Assembly: GCA_963585895.1 (NCBI GenBank)
Contig: OY757904.1
Location: 85,148,336 to 85,212,335, forward strand
Source of the DNA: Sepioteuthis lessoniana
Lineage: Eukaryota > Mollusca > Cephalopoda > Myopsida > Loliginidae
Direction of reading: 5' to 3'
DNA length: 64,000 bases
In this document: one piece after another, positions 49,125-62,700 of the stretch
How the letters are laid out: every line of letters starts with the position of its first letter
Numbering within the stretch: the stretch's first letter is position 1
The notes under the pieces: generated by a model
Told to the model about the DNA's origin: nothing
Databases searched by the model: none
The model's input: the letters and a program-made list of their open reading frames with translations, nothing else
Position numbers and translations under genes: made by a program

Positions 49125-52100
49125 TAAAGCTTACCCGTGCTTAATCGTTGCGCAGCCGTGCAAATGGACAAGGGAACCGACAGCTAAAGCTAACCCGTGC
49201 TTTATCGTTGCGCAGCCGTGCAAATGGACAAGGGAACCCACAGCTAAAGTTAACCCATGCTTTATCGTTGCGCTGCCGTGCAAATGGACAAGGAAACCGA
49301 CAGCTAAAGCTACCCGTGCTTTATCGTTGCGCTGCCGTGCAAATGGACAAGGGAACCGACAGTTAAAGCTAACCCGTGCTTTATCGTTGCGCAGCCGTTC
49401 AAATTGACACGGGAATTGACAGCTAAAGCTAACCCGTGCTTTATCGATGCGCAGCCGTGCAAATGGACAAGGGAACCGATAGCTAAAGCTAACCCGTGCT
49501 TTATCGTTGTGCTGCCGTGCAAATGGACAAGGGAACCGACAGCTAAAGCTAACCCGTGCTTTATTGTGGGGCAGCCGTGCAAATGGACAAGGGAACCGAC
49601 AGCTAAAGCTAACCCGTGCTTTATCGTTGCGCACCCGTTCAAATGGACACGGGAACCGACAGCTAAAGCTAACACGTGCTTTATCTTGTCGCAGCCGTGT
49701 AATTGGACAAGGGAATCGACTGCTAAAGCTAACTCGTGCTTTATCGTTGCGCAGCCGTGGAAATGGACAAGGGAACCCACAGCTAAAGCTAACCCGTGCT
49801 TTATCGCTGCGCAGCCGTGCAAATGGACAAGGGAACCGACAGCTAAAGCTAACCCGTGCTTTATCGTTGCGCAGACGTGCAAATGGACAAGGGAACTGAC
49901 AGCTAAAGCTAACCTGTGCTTTATCGTTGCGCTGCAGTGCAAATGGACAAGGGAACTGAGAGCTAAACTAACCCGTGCTTTATCGTTGCGCTGCCGTGCA
50001 AATGGACAAGGGAACCGACAGCTAAAGCTAACCCGTGCTTTATCGTTGCGCTGCCGTGCAAATGGACAAGGGAATCGACAGCTAAAACTAGGTTGTGCTT
50101 TATCGTTGTGCAGCCGTGGAAATGGACAAGGGAACCCACAGCTAAAGCTAACCCGTGCTTTATTGTTGCGCAGCCGTGCAAATGGACAAGGGAACCGACA
50201 GCTAAAGCTAACCCGTGCTTTATCGTTGCGTTGCTGTGCAAATGGACAAGTGAACCGACAGCTAAAGCTAACCCGTGCTTTATCGTTGCGTTGCCGCGAA
50301 AATGGACAAGCGAACCGACAGCTAAAGCTAACCCGTGCTTTATCGTTGCGCAGCCGTGCAAATGGACAAGGGAACTGACAGCTAAAGCTAACCCGTGCTT
50401 TATCGTTTGGCAGCCGTGCAAAGGGACAAGGGAACCGACAGCTAAAGCTTACCCGTGCTTTATCGTTGCGCAGCCGTGCAAATGGACAAGGGAACCGATA
50501 GCTAAAGCTAACACGTGCTTTATCGTTGCGCTGCCGTGCAAATGGAAAAGGGAACTGACAGCTAAAGCTAACCCGTGCTTTATCGTTGCGCTGCCGTGCA
50601 AATGGACAAGGGAACCGACAGCTAAAGCTAACCCGTGCTTTATTGTGGGGCAGCCGTGCAAATGGACAAGGGAACCGACAGCTAAAGCTAACCCGTGCTT
50701 TATCGTTGCGCACCCGTTCAAATGGACACGGGAACCGACAGCTAAAGCTAACACGTGCTTTATCTTGTCGCAGCCGTGTAATTGGACAAGGGAATCGACA
50801 GCTAAAGCTAACTCGTGCTTTATCGCTGCGCAGCCGTGGAAATGGACAAGGGAACCCACAGCTAAAGCTAACCCGTGCTTTATCGCTGCGCAGCCGTGCA
50901 AATGGACAAGGGAACCGACAGCTAAAGCTAACCCGTGCTTTATCGTTGCGTTGCCGTGCAAATGGACAAGTGAACCGACAGCTAAAGCTAATCCGTGCTT
51001 TATCGTTGCGCTACCGTGCAAATGGACAAGGGAACCGACAGCTAAAGCTAACCAATGCTTTATCATTGCGCAGCCGTGCAAATGGACAAGGGAACTGACA
51101 GCTAAAGCTAACCCGTGCTTTATCGTTGCGCAGCCGTGCAAAGGGACGAGGGAACCGACAGCTAAAGCTTACCCGTGATTTATCGTTGCACTGCCGTGCT
51201 AATGGACAGGGAACCGACAGCTAAAGCTAACCCGTGCTTTATCGTTGCGCTGCCGTGCAAATGGACAAGGGAACCGACAGCTAAAGCTAACCCGTGCTTT
51301 ATCGTTGCGCCGCCGTGCAAATGGACAAGGGAACTGACAGCTAAAGCTAACCCGTGTTTTATCGTTGCGTAGCCGTGAAAATGGACAAAGGAAGTGACAG
51401 CTAAAGGTAACCCATGCTTTACCGTTGCGCAGCCGTGCAAATGGACAAGGGAACAGACAGCTAAAGCTAACCCGTGCTTTATCACTGCCCAGCAATGCAA
51501 ATGGACAAGGGAACCGACAGCTAAAGCTAACGCATACTTTATCGTTGCGAAGCCGACCAAATGGACAAGTGAACCGACAGCTAAAGCTAACCCGTGCTTT
51601 ATTGCTGCACAGCCGTGCAAATGGACAAGGGAACCGACAGCTAAAGCTAACCCGTGCTTTATCGCTGCGCAGCCGTGCAAATGGACAAGGGAACCGACAG
51701 CTAAATCTAACATGTGCTTTATCGCTGCGCAGCCGTAAAAATGGACAAGGCAACCGACAGCTAAAGCTAACCCGTGCTTTATCGTTGCGAAGCCGTGCAA
51801 ATGGTCAAGGGAACCGACAGCTAAAGCTAACCCGTGCTTTATCGTTGCGCAGCCGTGCAAATGGACAAGGAAACCGACAGCTAAAGGTAACCTGTGCTTT
51901 ATCGCTGCGCAGCCGTGCCAATGGACAAGGGAACTGACAGCTAAAGCTTACCCGTGCTTTATCGTTGCGCAGCCGTAAATGGACAAGGGAACCGACAGCT
52001 AAAGCTAACCCGTGCTTTATCGTTGCGCAGCCGTGCAAATGGACAAGGGAACCGACAGCTAAAGCTAACCCGTGCTTTATTGTTGCGCAGCACTGCAAAT

Positions 52101-52659
52101 GGACAAGGGAACCGACAGCTACAGCTAACCCGTGCTTTATCGTTGCGCAGCCGTTCAAATGGACACGGGAACCGACAGCTAAAGCTAACCCGTGCTTTAT
52201 CTTACCGCAGCCGTGCAAATGGACAAGGGAACCGACAGCTAAAGCTTACCTGTGCTTTACCGTTGCGCAGCCGTGCAAATGGACAAGGGAAGCGACATTT
52301 AAAGCTAACTCATGCTTTATCGTTGCGCAGCCTTGCAAATGGACAAGTGAACCGACAGCTAAAGCTAACCCGTTCTTTATCGTTGCGCTGCCGTGCAAAT
52401 TGACCAGGGAACCGACAGCTAAAGCTAACCCGTGCTTTATCGTTGCGCTGCCGTGCAAATGGACAAGGGAACCGACAGCTAAAGCTAACCCGTGCTTTAT
52501 CGTTGCGCTGCCGTGCAATTGGACAAGGGAATCGACAGCTAAGGCTAACTCGTGCTTTATCGTTGCGCAGCCGTGCAAATGGACAAGAGAACTGACAGCT
52601 AAAGCTAACCCGTGTTTTATCGCTGCGCAGCCGTGCAAAAGGACAAGGGAACCGACAGC
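49125..52659 (+). repeat. Terminal truncated unit Ut, SU4 copy (3,535 bp)
   Basis: It shows the same 240-bp loss near its end (at about 52,560) as the other Ut copies. The 58-bp monomer is at 51,942. It passes into S of SU5 at 52,660. Confidence 0.91.
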
Positions 52660-55600
52660 TAAAGCTTACCCGTGATTTATCGTTGCACTGCCGTGCAAAT
52701 GGACAGGGAACCGACAGCTAAAGCTAACCCGTGCTTAATCGTTGCGCTGCCGTGCAAATGGACAAGGGAACCGACTGCTAAAGCTGACCTGTGCTTTATC
52801 GTTGCGCAGCCGTGGAAATGGACAAGGGAACCGACAGCGAAAGCTAACCCGTGCTTTACATCTGCGCAGCCGTGCAAATGGACAAGGGAACCGACAGGTA
52901 AAGCTAACCCGTGCTTTATCGTTGCGCTGCCGTGCAAATGGACAAGGGAACCGACAGCTAAAGCTAACCCGTGCTTTATCGTTGCGCAGCCGTGCAAATG
53001 GACAAGGTAACCGACAGCTAAAGCTAACCCGTGCTTTATCGTTGCGCAGCCGTGCAAATGGACAAGGGAACCGACAGCTAAAGCTAACCAGTGCTTTATC
53101 GCTGCGCAGCCGTGCAAATGGACAAGGGAACCGACAGCTAATGCTTACCCGTGCTTTATCGCTGCCACGCGGTGCAAATGGACATGGGAACCGACAGCTA
53201 AAGCTAACCCGTGCTTTATCGCTGCGCAGCCGTGCAAATGGACAAGAGAACCGACAGCTAATGCTTACCCGTGCTTTATCGCTGCCACGCCGTGCAAATG
53301 GACAAGGGAACCGACAGCTAAAGCTAACCAGTGCTTTATCGCTGCGCAGCCGTGCAAATGGACAAGGGAACCGACAGCTAAAGCTAACCCGTGCTTTATC
53401 GTTGCGCAGACGTGCAAATGGACAAGGGAACTGACAGCTAAAGGTAACCTGTGCTTTATCGTTGCGCTGCAGTGCAAATGGACAAGGGAACTGAGAGCTA
53501 AACTAACCCGTGCTTTATCGTTGCGCTGCCGTGCAAATGGACAAGGGAACCGACAGCTAAAGCTAACCCGTGCTTTATCGTTGCGCTGCCGTAAAAAAGG
53601 AGAAGGGAACCGACAGCTAAAGCTAACCCGTGCTTTATCGTTGCGCTGCCGTGCAAATGGACAAGGGAACCGACAGCTAAAGCTAACCCGTTCTTTATCG
53701 TTGCGCTGCCGTGCAAATGGACAAGGGAACAGACAGCTAAAGCTAACCCGTTCTTTATCGTTGCGCAGCCGTTCAAATGGACAAGGGAAACGACAGTTAA
53801 AGCTAACTCGTGCTTTATCGTTGCGCAGCCTTGCAAATGGACAAGTGAACCGACAGCTAAAGCTAACCCGTTCTTTATCGTTGCGCTGCCGTGCAAATTG
53901 ACCAGGGAACAGACAGCTAAAGCGAAACCGGGCTTTATCGTTGCGCAGCCGTGCAAATGGACAAGGGAACCGACAGCTAAAGCTAACCTGTGTTTTATCG
54001 TTGCGCAGCCGTGCAAATGGACAAGGGAACCGACAGCTAAAGCTAACCCGTGCTTAATCGTTGCGCAGCCGTGCAAATGGACAAGGGAACCGACAGCTAA
54101 AGCTAACCCGTGCTTTATCGCTGCGCAGCCGTGCAAATGGACAAGGGAACCGACAGCTAATGCTTACCTGTGCTTTATCGTTGCGCAAGCGTGCAAATGG
54201 ACAAGGGAACCGACAGCTAAAGCTAACCAATGCTTTTTCGTTGCGCAGCTGTTCACAGGGACACGGGAACCAACAGCAAAAGCTAACCCGTGCTTTATCG
54301 TTGCGCAGCCGTGCAAATGGACAAGGGAACCGACAGCTAAAGCTAACCCGTGCTTTATTGCTGCGCAGCCGTGCAAATGGACAAGGGAACCGACAGCTAA
54401 TGCTTACCCGTGCTTTATCGCTGCCACGCCGTGCAAATGGACAAGGGAACCGACAGCTAAAGCTAACCCGTGCTTTATCGTTGCGCTGCCGTGCAAATGG
54501 ACAAGTGAACCGACAGCTAAAGCTAACCCGTGCTTTATCGTTGCGCTACCGTGCAAATGGATAAGGGAACCGACAGCTAAAGCTAACCCGTGCTTTATCG
54601 TTTGGCAGCCGTGCAAATGGACAAGGGAACCGACAGCTAAAGCTAACCCGTGTTTTATCGCTGCGCAGCCGTGCAAATGGACAAGGGAACCGACAGCTAA
54701 AGCTTACCCGTGCTCTATCGCTTCCACGCCGTGCAAATGGACCAGGGAACCGACAGCTATAGCTAACCCGTGCTTTATCGCTGCGCAGCCGTGCAAATGG
54801 ACAAGGGAACCGACAGCTAAAGCTAACCCGTGCTTCATCGTTGCGCAGCCGTGCAAATGGACAAGGAAACCGACAGCTAAAGCTAACCCGTGCTTTATCG
54901 TTGCGCAGCCGTGCAAATGGACAAGGGAACCGACAGCTAAAGCTAACCCGTGCTTTATCGTTGCGGTGCCGTGCAAATGGACAAGGGAACCGACAGCTAA
55001 AGCTAACCCGTGCTTTATCGTTGCGCACCCGTGCAAATGGACAAGGGAACCGACAGCTAAAGCTTACCCGTGAATTATCGTTGCACTGCCGTGCAAATGG
55101 ACAGGGAACCGACAGCTAAAGCAAACTCGTGCTTTATCGTTGCGCAGCCTTGCAAATGGACAAGTGAACCGACAGCTAAAGCTAACCCGTTTTTTATCGT
55201 TGCGCTGCCGTGCAAATGGACCAGGGAACCGACAGTTAAAGCTAACCCGTGCTTTATCGTTGCGCAGCCTTGCACATGGACAAGTGAACCGACAGCTAAA
55301 GCTAACCCGTTCTTTATCGTTGCACTGCCGTGCAAATGGACAGGGAACCGACAGCTAAAGCAAACCCGTGCTTTATCACTGCGTAGCCGTGCAAAGGGAC
55401 AAGGGAACCGACAGCTAAAGCTTACCCGTGATTTATCGTTGCGCTGCCGTGCAAATGGCCAGGGAACCGACAGCTAAAGCTAACCTGTGCTTAATCGTTG
55501 CGCTGCCGTGCAAATGGACAAGGGAACCGACAGCTAAAGCTAACCCGGGCTTAATCGTTGCGCAGCCGTGCAAATGGACAAGGGAACCGACAGCTAAAGC

Positions 55601-56013
55601 TGACCTGTGCTTTATCGTTGCGCAGCCGTGCAAATGGACAAGGGAACCGACAGTTAAAGCTAACCCGTGCTTTATCGTTGCGCAGCCTTGCACATGGACA
55701 AGTGAACCGACAGCTAAAGCTAACCCGTGCTTTATCGTTGCGCACCGTGCAAATGGACAAGGGAACCGACAGCTAAAGCTAACCCGTGCTTTATCGTTGC
55801 GCAGCCGTGCAAATGGACAAGGGAACCGACAGCTAAAGCTAACCAGTGCTTTATCGCTGCGCAGCCGTGCAAATGGACAAGAGAACCGACAGCTAATGCT
55901 TACCCGTGCTTTATCGCTGCCACGCCGTGTAAATGGACAAGGGAACCGACAGCTAAAGCTAACCAGTGCTTTATCGCTGGGCAGCCGTGCAAATGGACAA
56001 AGGAACCGACAGC
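52660..56013 (+). repeat. Segment S plus block B3, with two extra monomers
   Basis: B3 follows B2 at a spacing of 14,257 bp up to about 53,760 and 14,377 bp from about 53,880. The additional 120 bp (about 53,770-53,889) contains GTTCAAATGG, AAACGACAGTTAAAG and CCTTGCAAATGG, which match block C at 9,165-9,284, where B0, B1 and B2 have nothing. The diverged monomer is at 54,218-54,277. Either B3 kept an ancestral state or it was converted by C. Confidence 0.85.
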
Positions 56014-56731
56014 TAAAGCTAACCCGTGCTTTATCGTTGCGCAGACGTGCAAATGGACAAGGGAACTGACAGCTAAAGCAAACCTGTGCTTTATCGTTGC
56101 GCTGCAGTGCAAATGGACAAGGGAACTGAGAGCTAAACTAACCCGTGCTTTATCGTTGCGCTGCCGTGCAAATGGACAAGGGAACCGACAGCTAAAGCTA
56201 ACCCGTGCTTTATCGTTGCGCTGCCGTAAAAATGGACAAGGGAACCGACAGCTAAAGCTAACCCGTGCTTTATCGTTGCGCTGCCGTGCAAATGGACAAG
56301 GGAACCGACAGCTAAAGCTAACCCGTTCTTTATCGTTGCGCTGCCGTGCAAATGGACAAGGGAACCGACAGCTAAAGCTAACCCGTGCTTTATCGTTGCG
56401 CAGACGTGCAAATGGACAAGGGAACTGACAGCTAAAGCTAACCTGTGCTTTATCGTTGCGCTGCAGTGCAAATGGACAAGGGAACTGAGAGCTAAACTAA
56501 CCCGTGCTTTATCGTTGCGCACCCGTGCAAATGGACAAGGGAACCGACAGCTAAAGCTAACCCGTGCTTTATCGTTGCGCTGCCGTAAAAATGGACAAGG
56601 GAACCGACAGCTAAAGCTAACCCGTGCTTTATCGTTGCGCTGCCGTGCAAATGGACAAGGGAACCGACAGCTAAAGCTAACCCGTGCTTTATCGTTGCGC
56701 TGCCGTGCAAATGGACAAGGGAACCGACAGC
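56014..56731 (+). repeat. 359-bp (6-monomer) tandem duplication, SU5 copy
   Basis: This is the same pair of 6-mers as in SU1 and SU4, with TAAACTAAC monomers at 56,134 and 56,493. Confidence 0.85.
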
Positions 56732-59726
56732 TAAAGCTAACCCGTGCTTTATCGTTGCGCAGCCGTTCAAATGGACAAGGGAAACGACAGTTAAAGCTAA
56801 CTCGTGCTTTATCTTTGCGCAGCCTTGCAAATGGACAAGTGAACCGACAGCTAAAGCTAACCCGTTCTTTATCGTTGCGCTGCCGAGCAAATGGACCAGG
56901 GAACAGACAGCTAAAGCGAAACCGGGCTTTATCGTTGCGCAGCCGTGCAAATGGACAAGGGAACCGACAGCTAAAGCTAACCCGTGTTTTATCGTTGCGC
57001 AGCCGTGCAAATGGACAAGGGAACCGACAGCTAAAGCTAACCGGTGATTTATCGTTGCAATGACGTGCAAATGGACAAGTGAACCGACAGCTAAAGCTAA
57101 CCCGTGCTTAATCGTTGCGCAGCCGTGCAAATGGACAAGGGAACCGACAGCTAAAGCTAACCCGTGCTTTATCGCTGCGCAGCCGTGCAAATGGACAAGG
57201 GAACCGACAGCTAATGCTTACCTGTGCTTTATCGTTGCGCAAGCGTGCAAATGGACAAGGGAACCGACAGCTAAAGCTAACCAATGCTTTTTCGTTGCGC
57301 AGCTGTTCACAGGGACACGGGAACCAACAGCTAAAGCTAACCCGTGCTTTATCGTTGCGCAGCCGTGCAAATGGACAAGGGAACCGACAGCTAAAGCTAA
57401 CCCGTGCTTTATTGCTGCGCAGCCGTGCAAATGGACAAGGGAACCGACAGCTAATGTTTACCCGTGCTTTATCGCTGCGCAGCCGTGCAAATGGACAAGG
57501 GAACCGACAGCTAAAGCTAACCCGTGCTTTATCGTTGCGCTGCTGTGCAAATGGACAAGTGAACCGACAGCTAAAGCTAACCCGTGCTTTATCGTTGCGC
57601 TACCGTGCAAATGGATAAGGGAACCGACAGCTAAAGCTAACCCGTGCTTTATCGTTTGGCAGCCGTGCAAATGGACAAGGGAACCGACAGCTAAAGCTAA
57701 CCCGTGTTTTATCGCAGCGCAGCCGTGCAAATGGACAAGGGAACCGACAGCTAAAGCTTACCCGTGCTCTATCGCTTCCACGCCGTGCAAATGGACCAGG
57801 GAACCGACAGCTAAAGCTAACCCGTGCTTTATCGCTGCGCAGCCGTGCAAATGGACAAGGGAACCGACAGCTAAAGCTAACCCGTGCTTCATCGTTGCGC
57901 AGCCGTGCAAATGGACAAGGAAACCGACAGCTAAAGCTAACCCGTGCTTTATCGTTGCGCAGCCGTGCAAATGGACAAGGGAACCGACAGCTAAAGCTAA
58001 CCCGTGCTTTATCGTTGCGGTGCCGTGCAAATGGACAAGGGAACCGACAGCTAAAGCTAACCCGTGCTTTATCGTTGCGCACCCGTGCAAATGGACAAGG
58101 GAACCGACAGCTAAAGCTTACCCGTGAATTATCGTTGCACTGCCGTGCAAATGGACAGGGAACCGACAGCTAAAGCAAACCCGTGCTTTATCGTTGCGCA
58201 GCCTTGCAAATGGACAAGTGAACCGACAGCTAAAGCTAACCCGTTTTTTATCGTTGCGCTGCCGTGCAAATGGACCAGGGAACCGACAGTTAAAGCTAAC
58301 CCGTGCTTTATCGTTGCGCAGCCTTGCACATGGACAAGTGAACCGACAGCTAAAGCTAACCCGTTCTTTATCGTTGCACTGCCGTGCAAATGGACAGGGA
58401 ACCGACAGCTAAAGCAAACCCGTGCTTTATCACTGCGCAGCCGTGCAAAGGGACAAGGGAACCGACAGCTAAAGCTTACCCGTGATTTATCGTTGCGCTG
58501 CCGTGCAAATGGCCAGGGAACCGACAGCTAAAGCTAACCTGTGCTTAATCGTTGCGCTGCCGTGCAAATGGACAAGGGAACCGACAGCTAAAGCTAACCC
58601 GGGCTTAATCGTTGCGCAGCCGTGCAAATGGACAAGGGAACCGACAGGTAAAGCTGACCTGTGCTTTATCGTTGCGCAGCCGTGCAAATGGACAAAGGAA
58701 CCGACAGCTAAAGCTAACCCGTGCATTACCTTTGCGCAGCCGTGCAAATGGACAAGGGAACTGACAGCTAAAAGTAACTCGTGCTTTATCGCGGCGCAGC
58801 CGCGCAAATGGACAAGGGAACCGACAGCTAAAGCTAACCCGTGCTTTATCGTTGCGCAGCCGTGCAAATGGACAAGGGAACCGACAGCTAAAGCTAACCC
58901 GTGCTTTACCTTTGCGCAGCCGTGCAAATGGACAAGGGAACTGACAGCTAAAATTAACCCGTGCTTTATCGCTGCGCAGCCGCACAAATGGACAAGGGAA
59001 CCGACAGCTAAAGCTAACCCGTGCTTTATCGTTGCGCTGCCGTGCAAATGGACAAGGAAACCGACAGCTAAAGATAACATGTGCTTTATCGCTGCGCAGC
59101 CGTGCAAATGGACAAGGGAACCGAGAGCTAAAGCTTACCCGTGCTTTATCGTTGCGCAGCCGTGCAAATGGACAAGGGAACCGACAGCTAAAGCTAACCC
59201 GTGCTTTATCGCTAAGCAGCCGTGCAAATGGACAAGGGAAACGACAGCTAAAGCTAACCCGTGCTTTATCACGGCGCAGCCGTAAAAATGGACAGGGGAA
59301 CCGACAGCTAAAGCTAACCCGTGCTTTATCGTTTTGCTGCCGTGCAAATGGACAAGGGAACCGACAGTAAAGCTAACCAGTGCTTTATTGCTGCCCAGCC
59401 GTGCAAATGGACAAGGGAACCGACAGCTAAAGCTAACCCGTGATTTATCGTTGCGCAGCCGTAAAAATGGACAAGGGAAGCGACAGCAAAAGCTAATCCG
59501 TGCTTTATCGTTGCTCAGGCGTGCAAAAGGACAAGGGAACCGACAGCTAAGGCTAACACATGCTTTATCGTTGCGCTGCAGTGCAAGTGGACAAGGGAAC
59601 CGACAGCTAAAGCTAACCCGTGCTTTATCGTTGCGCAGCCGTGCAAAGGGACAAGGGAACCGACAGCTAAAGCTTACCCGTGATTTATCGTTGCACTGCC
59701 GTGCAAATGGACAGGGAACCGACAGC
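56732..59726 (+). repeat. Block C4
   Basis: C4 matches C3 at a spacing of 14,377 bp, with the extra monomer at 57,032, the diverged monomer at 57,272-57,331 and the C-specific monomers from about 58,700. It is followed directly by Ut without a full-length U. Confidence 0.86.
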
Positions 59727-62700
59727 TAAAGCTAACCCGTGCTTAATCGTTGCGCAGCCGTGCAAATGGACAAGGGAACCGACAGCTAAAGCTAACCCGT
59801 GCTTTATCGTTGCGCAGCCGTGCAAATGGACAAGGGAACCCACAGCTAAAGTTAACCCATGCTTTATCGTTGCGCTGCCGTGCAAATGGACAAGGAAACC
59901 GACAGCTAAAGCTACCCGTGCTTTATCGTTGCGCTGCCGTGCAAATGGACAAGGGAACCGACAGTTAAAGCTAACCCGTGCTTTATCGTTGCGCAGCCGT
60001 TCAAATTGACACGGGAATTGACAGCTAAAGCTAACCCGTGCTTTATCGATGCGCAGCCGTGCAAATGGACAAGGGAACCGATAGCTAAAGCTAACCCGTG
60101 CTTTATCGTTGTGCTGCCGTGCAAATGGACAAGGGAACCGACAGCTAAAGCTAACCCGTGCTTTATTGTGGGGCAGCCGTGCAAATGGACAAGGGAACCG
60201 ACAGCTAAAGCTAACCCGTGCTTTATCGTTGCGCACCCGTTCAAATGGACACGGGAACCGACAGCTAAAGCTAACACGTGCTTTATCTTGTCGCAGCCGT
60301 GTAATTGGACAAGGGAATCGACTGCTAAAGCTAACTCGTGCTTTATCGTTGCGCAGCCGTGGAAATGGACAAGGGAACCCACAGCTAAAGCTAACCCGTG
60401 CTTTATCGCTGCGCAGCCGTGCAAATGGACAAGGGAACCGACAGCTAAAGCTAACCCGTGCTTTATCGTTGCGCAGACGTGCAAATGGACAAGGGAACTG
60501 ACAGCTAAAGCTAACCTGTGCTTTATCGTTGCGCTGCAGTGCAAATGGACAAGGGAACTGAGAGCTAAACTAACCCGTGCTTTATCGTTGCGCTGCCGTG
60601 CAAATGGACAAGGGAACCGACAGCTAAAGCTAACCCGTGCTTTATCGTTGTGCTGCCGTGCAAATGGACAAGGGAATCGACAGCTAAAACTAGGTTGTGC
60701 TTTATCGTTGTGCAGCCGTGGAAATGGACAAGGGAACCCACAGCTAAAGCTAACCCGTGCTTTATTGTTGCGCAGCCGTGCAAATGGACAAGGGAACCGA
60801 CAGCTAAAGCTAACCCGTGCTTTATCGTTGCGTTGCTGTGCAAATGGACAAGTGAACCGACAGCTAAAGCTAACCCGTGCTTTATCGTTGCGTTGCCGCG
60901 AAAATGGACAAGCGAACCGACAGCTAAAGCTAACCCGTGCTTTATCGTTGCGCAGCCGTGCAAATGGACAAGGGAACTGACAGCTAAAGCTAACCCGTGC
61001 TTTATCGTTTGGCAGCCGTGCAAAGGGACAAGGGAACCGACAGCTAAAGCTTACCCGTGCTTTATCGTTGCGCAGCCGTGCAAATGGACAAGGGAACCGA
61101 TAGCTAAAGCTAACACGTGCTTTATCGTTGCGCTGCCGTGCAAATGGAAAAGGGAACTGACAGCTAAAGCTAACCCGTGCTTTATCGTTGCGCTGCCGTG
61201 CAAATGGACAAGGGAACCGACAGCTAAAGCTAACCCGTGCTTTATTGTGGGGCAGCCGTGCAAATGGACAAGGGAACCGACAGCTAAAGCTAACCCGTGC
61301 TTTATCGTTGCGCACCCGTTCAAATGGACACGGGAACCGACAGCTAAAGCTAACACGTGCTTTATCTTGTCGCAGCCGTGTAATTGGACAAGGGAATCGA
61401 CAGCTAAAGCTAACTCGTGCTTTATCGCTGCGCAGCCGTGGAAATGGACAAGGGAACCCACAGCTAAAGCTAACCCGTGCTTTATCGCTGCGCAGCCGTG
61501 CAAATGGACAAGGGAACCGACAGCTAAAGCTAACCCGTGCTTTATCGTTGCGTTGCCGTGCAAATGGACAAGTGAACCGACAGCTAAAGCTAATCCGTGC
61601 TTTATCGTTGCGCTACCGTGCAAATGGACAAGGGAACCGACAGCTAAAGCTAACCAATGCTTTATCATTGCGCAGCCGTGCAAATGGACAAGGGAACTGA
61701 CAGCTAAAGCTAACCCGTGCTTTATCGTTGCGCAGCCGTGCAAAGGGACGAGGGAACCGACAGCTAAAGCTTACCCGTGATTTATCGTTGCACTGCCGTG
61801 CTAATGGACAGGGAACCGACAGCTAAAGCTAACCCGTGCTTTATCGTTGCGCTGCCGTGCAAATGGACAAGGGAACCGACAGCTAAAGCTAACCCGTGCT
61901 TTATCGTTGCGCCGCCGTGCAAATGGACAAGGGAACTGACAGCTAAAGCTAACCCGTGTTTTATCGTTGCGTAGCCGTGAAAATGGACAAAGGAAGTGAC
62001 AGCTAAAGGTAACCCATGCTTTACCGTTGCGCAGCCGTGCAAATGGACAAGGGAACAGACAGCTAAAGCTAACCCGTGCTTTATCGTTGCGTTGCCGTGC
62101 AAATGGACAAGTGAACCGACAGCTAAAGCTAATCCGTGCTTTATCGTTGCGCTACCGTGCAAATGGACAAGGGAACCGACAGCTAAAGCTAACCAATGCT
62201 TTATCATTGCGCAGCCGTGCAAATGGACAAGGGAACTGACAGCTAAAGCTAACCCGTGCTTTATCGTTGCGCAGCCGTGCAAAGGGACGAGGGAACCGAC
62301 AGCTAAAGCTTACCCGTGATTTATCGTTGCACTGCCGTGCTAATGGACAGGGAACCGACAGCTAAAGCTAACCCGTGCTTTATCGTTGCGCTGCCGTGCA
62401 AATGGACAAGGGAACCGACAGCTAAAGCTAACCCGTGCTTTATCGTTGCGCCGCCGTGCAAATGGACAAGGGAACTGACAGCTAAAGCTAACCCGTGTTT
62501 TATCGTTGCGTAGCCGTGAAAATGGACAAAGGAAGTGACAGCTAAAGGTAACCCATGCTTTACCGTTGCGCAGCCGTGCAAATGGACAAGGGAACAGACA
62601 GCTAAAGCTAACCCGTGCTTTATCACTGCCCAGCAATGCAAATGGACAAGGGAACCGACAGCTAAAGCTAACGCATACTTTATCGTTGCGAAGCCGACCA

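Larger units (their letters stand above)
38403..52659 (+). repeat. Super-unit SU4 (14,257 bp, 238 monomers), copy of SU1
   Basis: The block order is the same as in SU1 and every landmark is displaced by 33,190 bp, up to the Ut, where SU4 retains one monomer that SU1 lost (spacing 33,250 bp afterwards). Boundaries are B2 38,403-41,636, 6-mer duplication 41,637-42,354, C3 42,355-45,349, U 45,350-49,124, Ut 49,125-52,659. Confidence 0.88.

Noticed and set aside
2876..52659. Treating the 33,190-bp duplication as certainly biological
   Set aside because: The near identity could also come from misassembly of a long repeat. Private variants argue for two true copies, but only spanning reads can settle it, so it is listed with that caveat.
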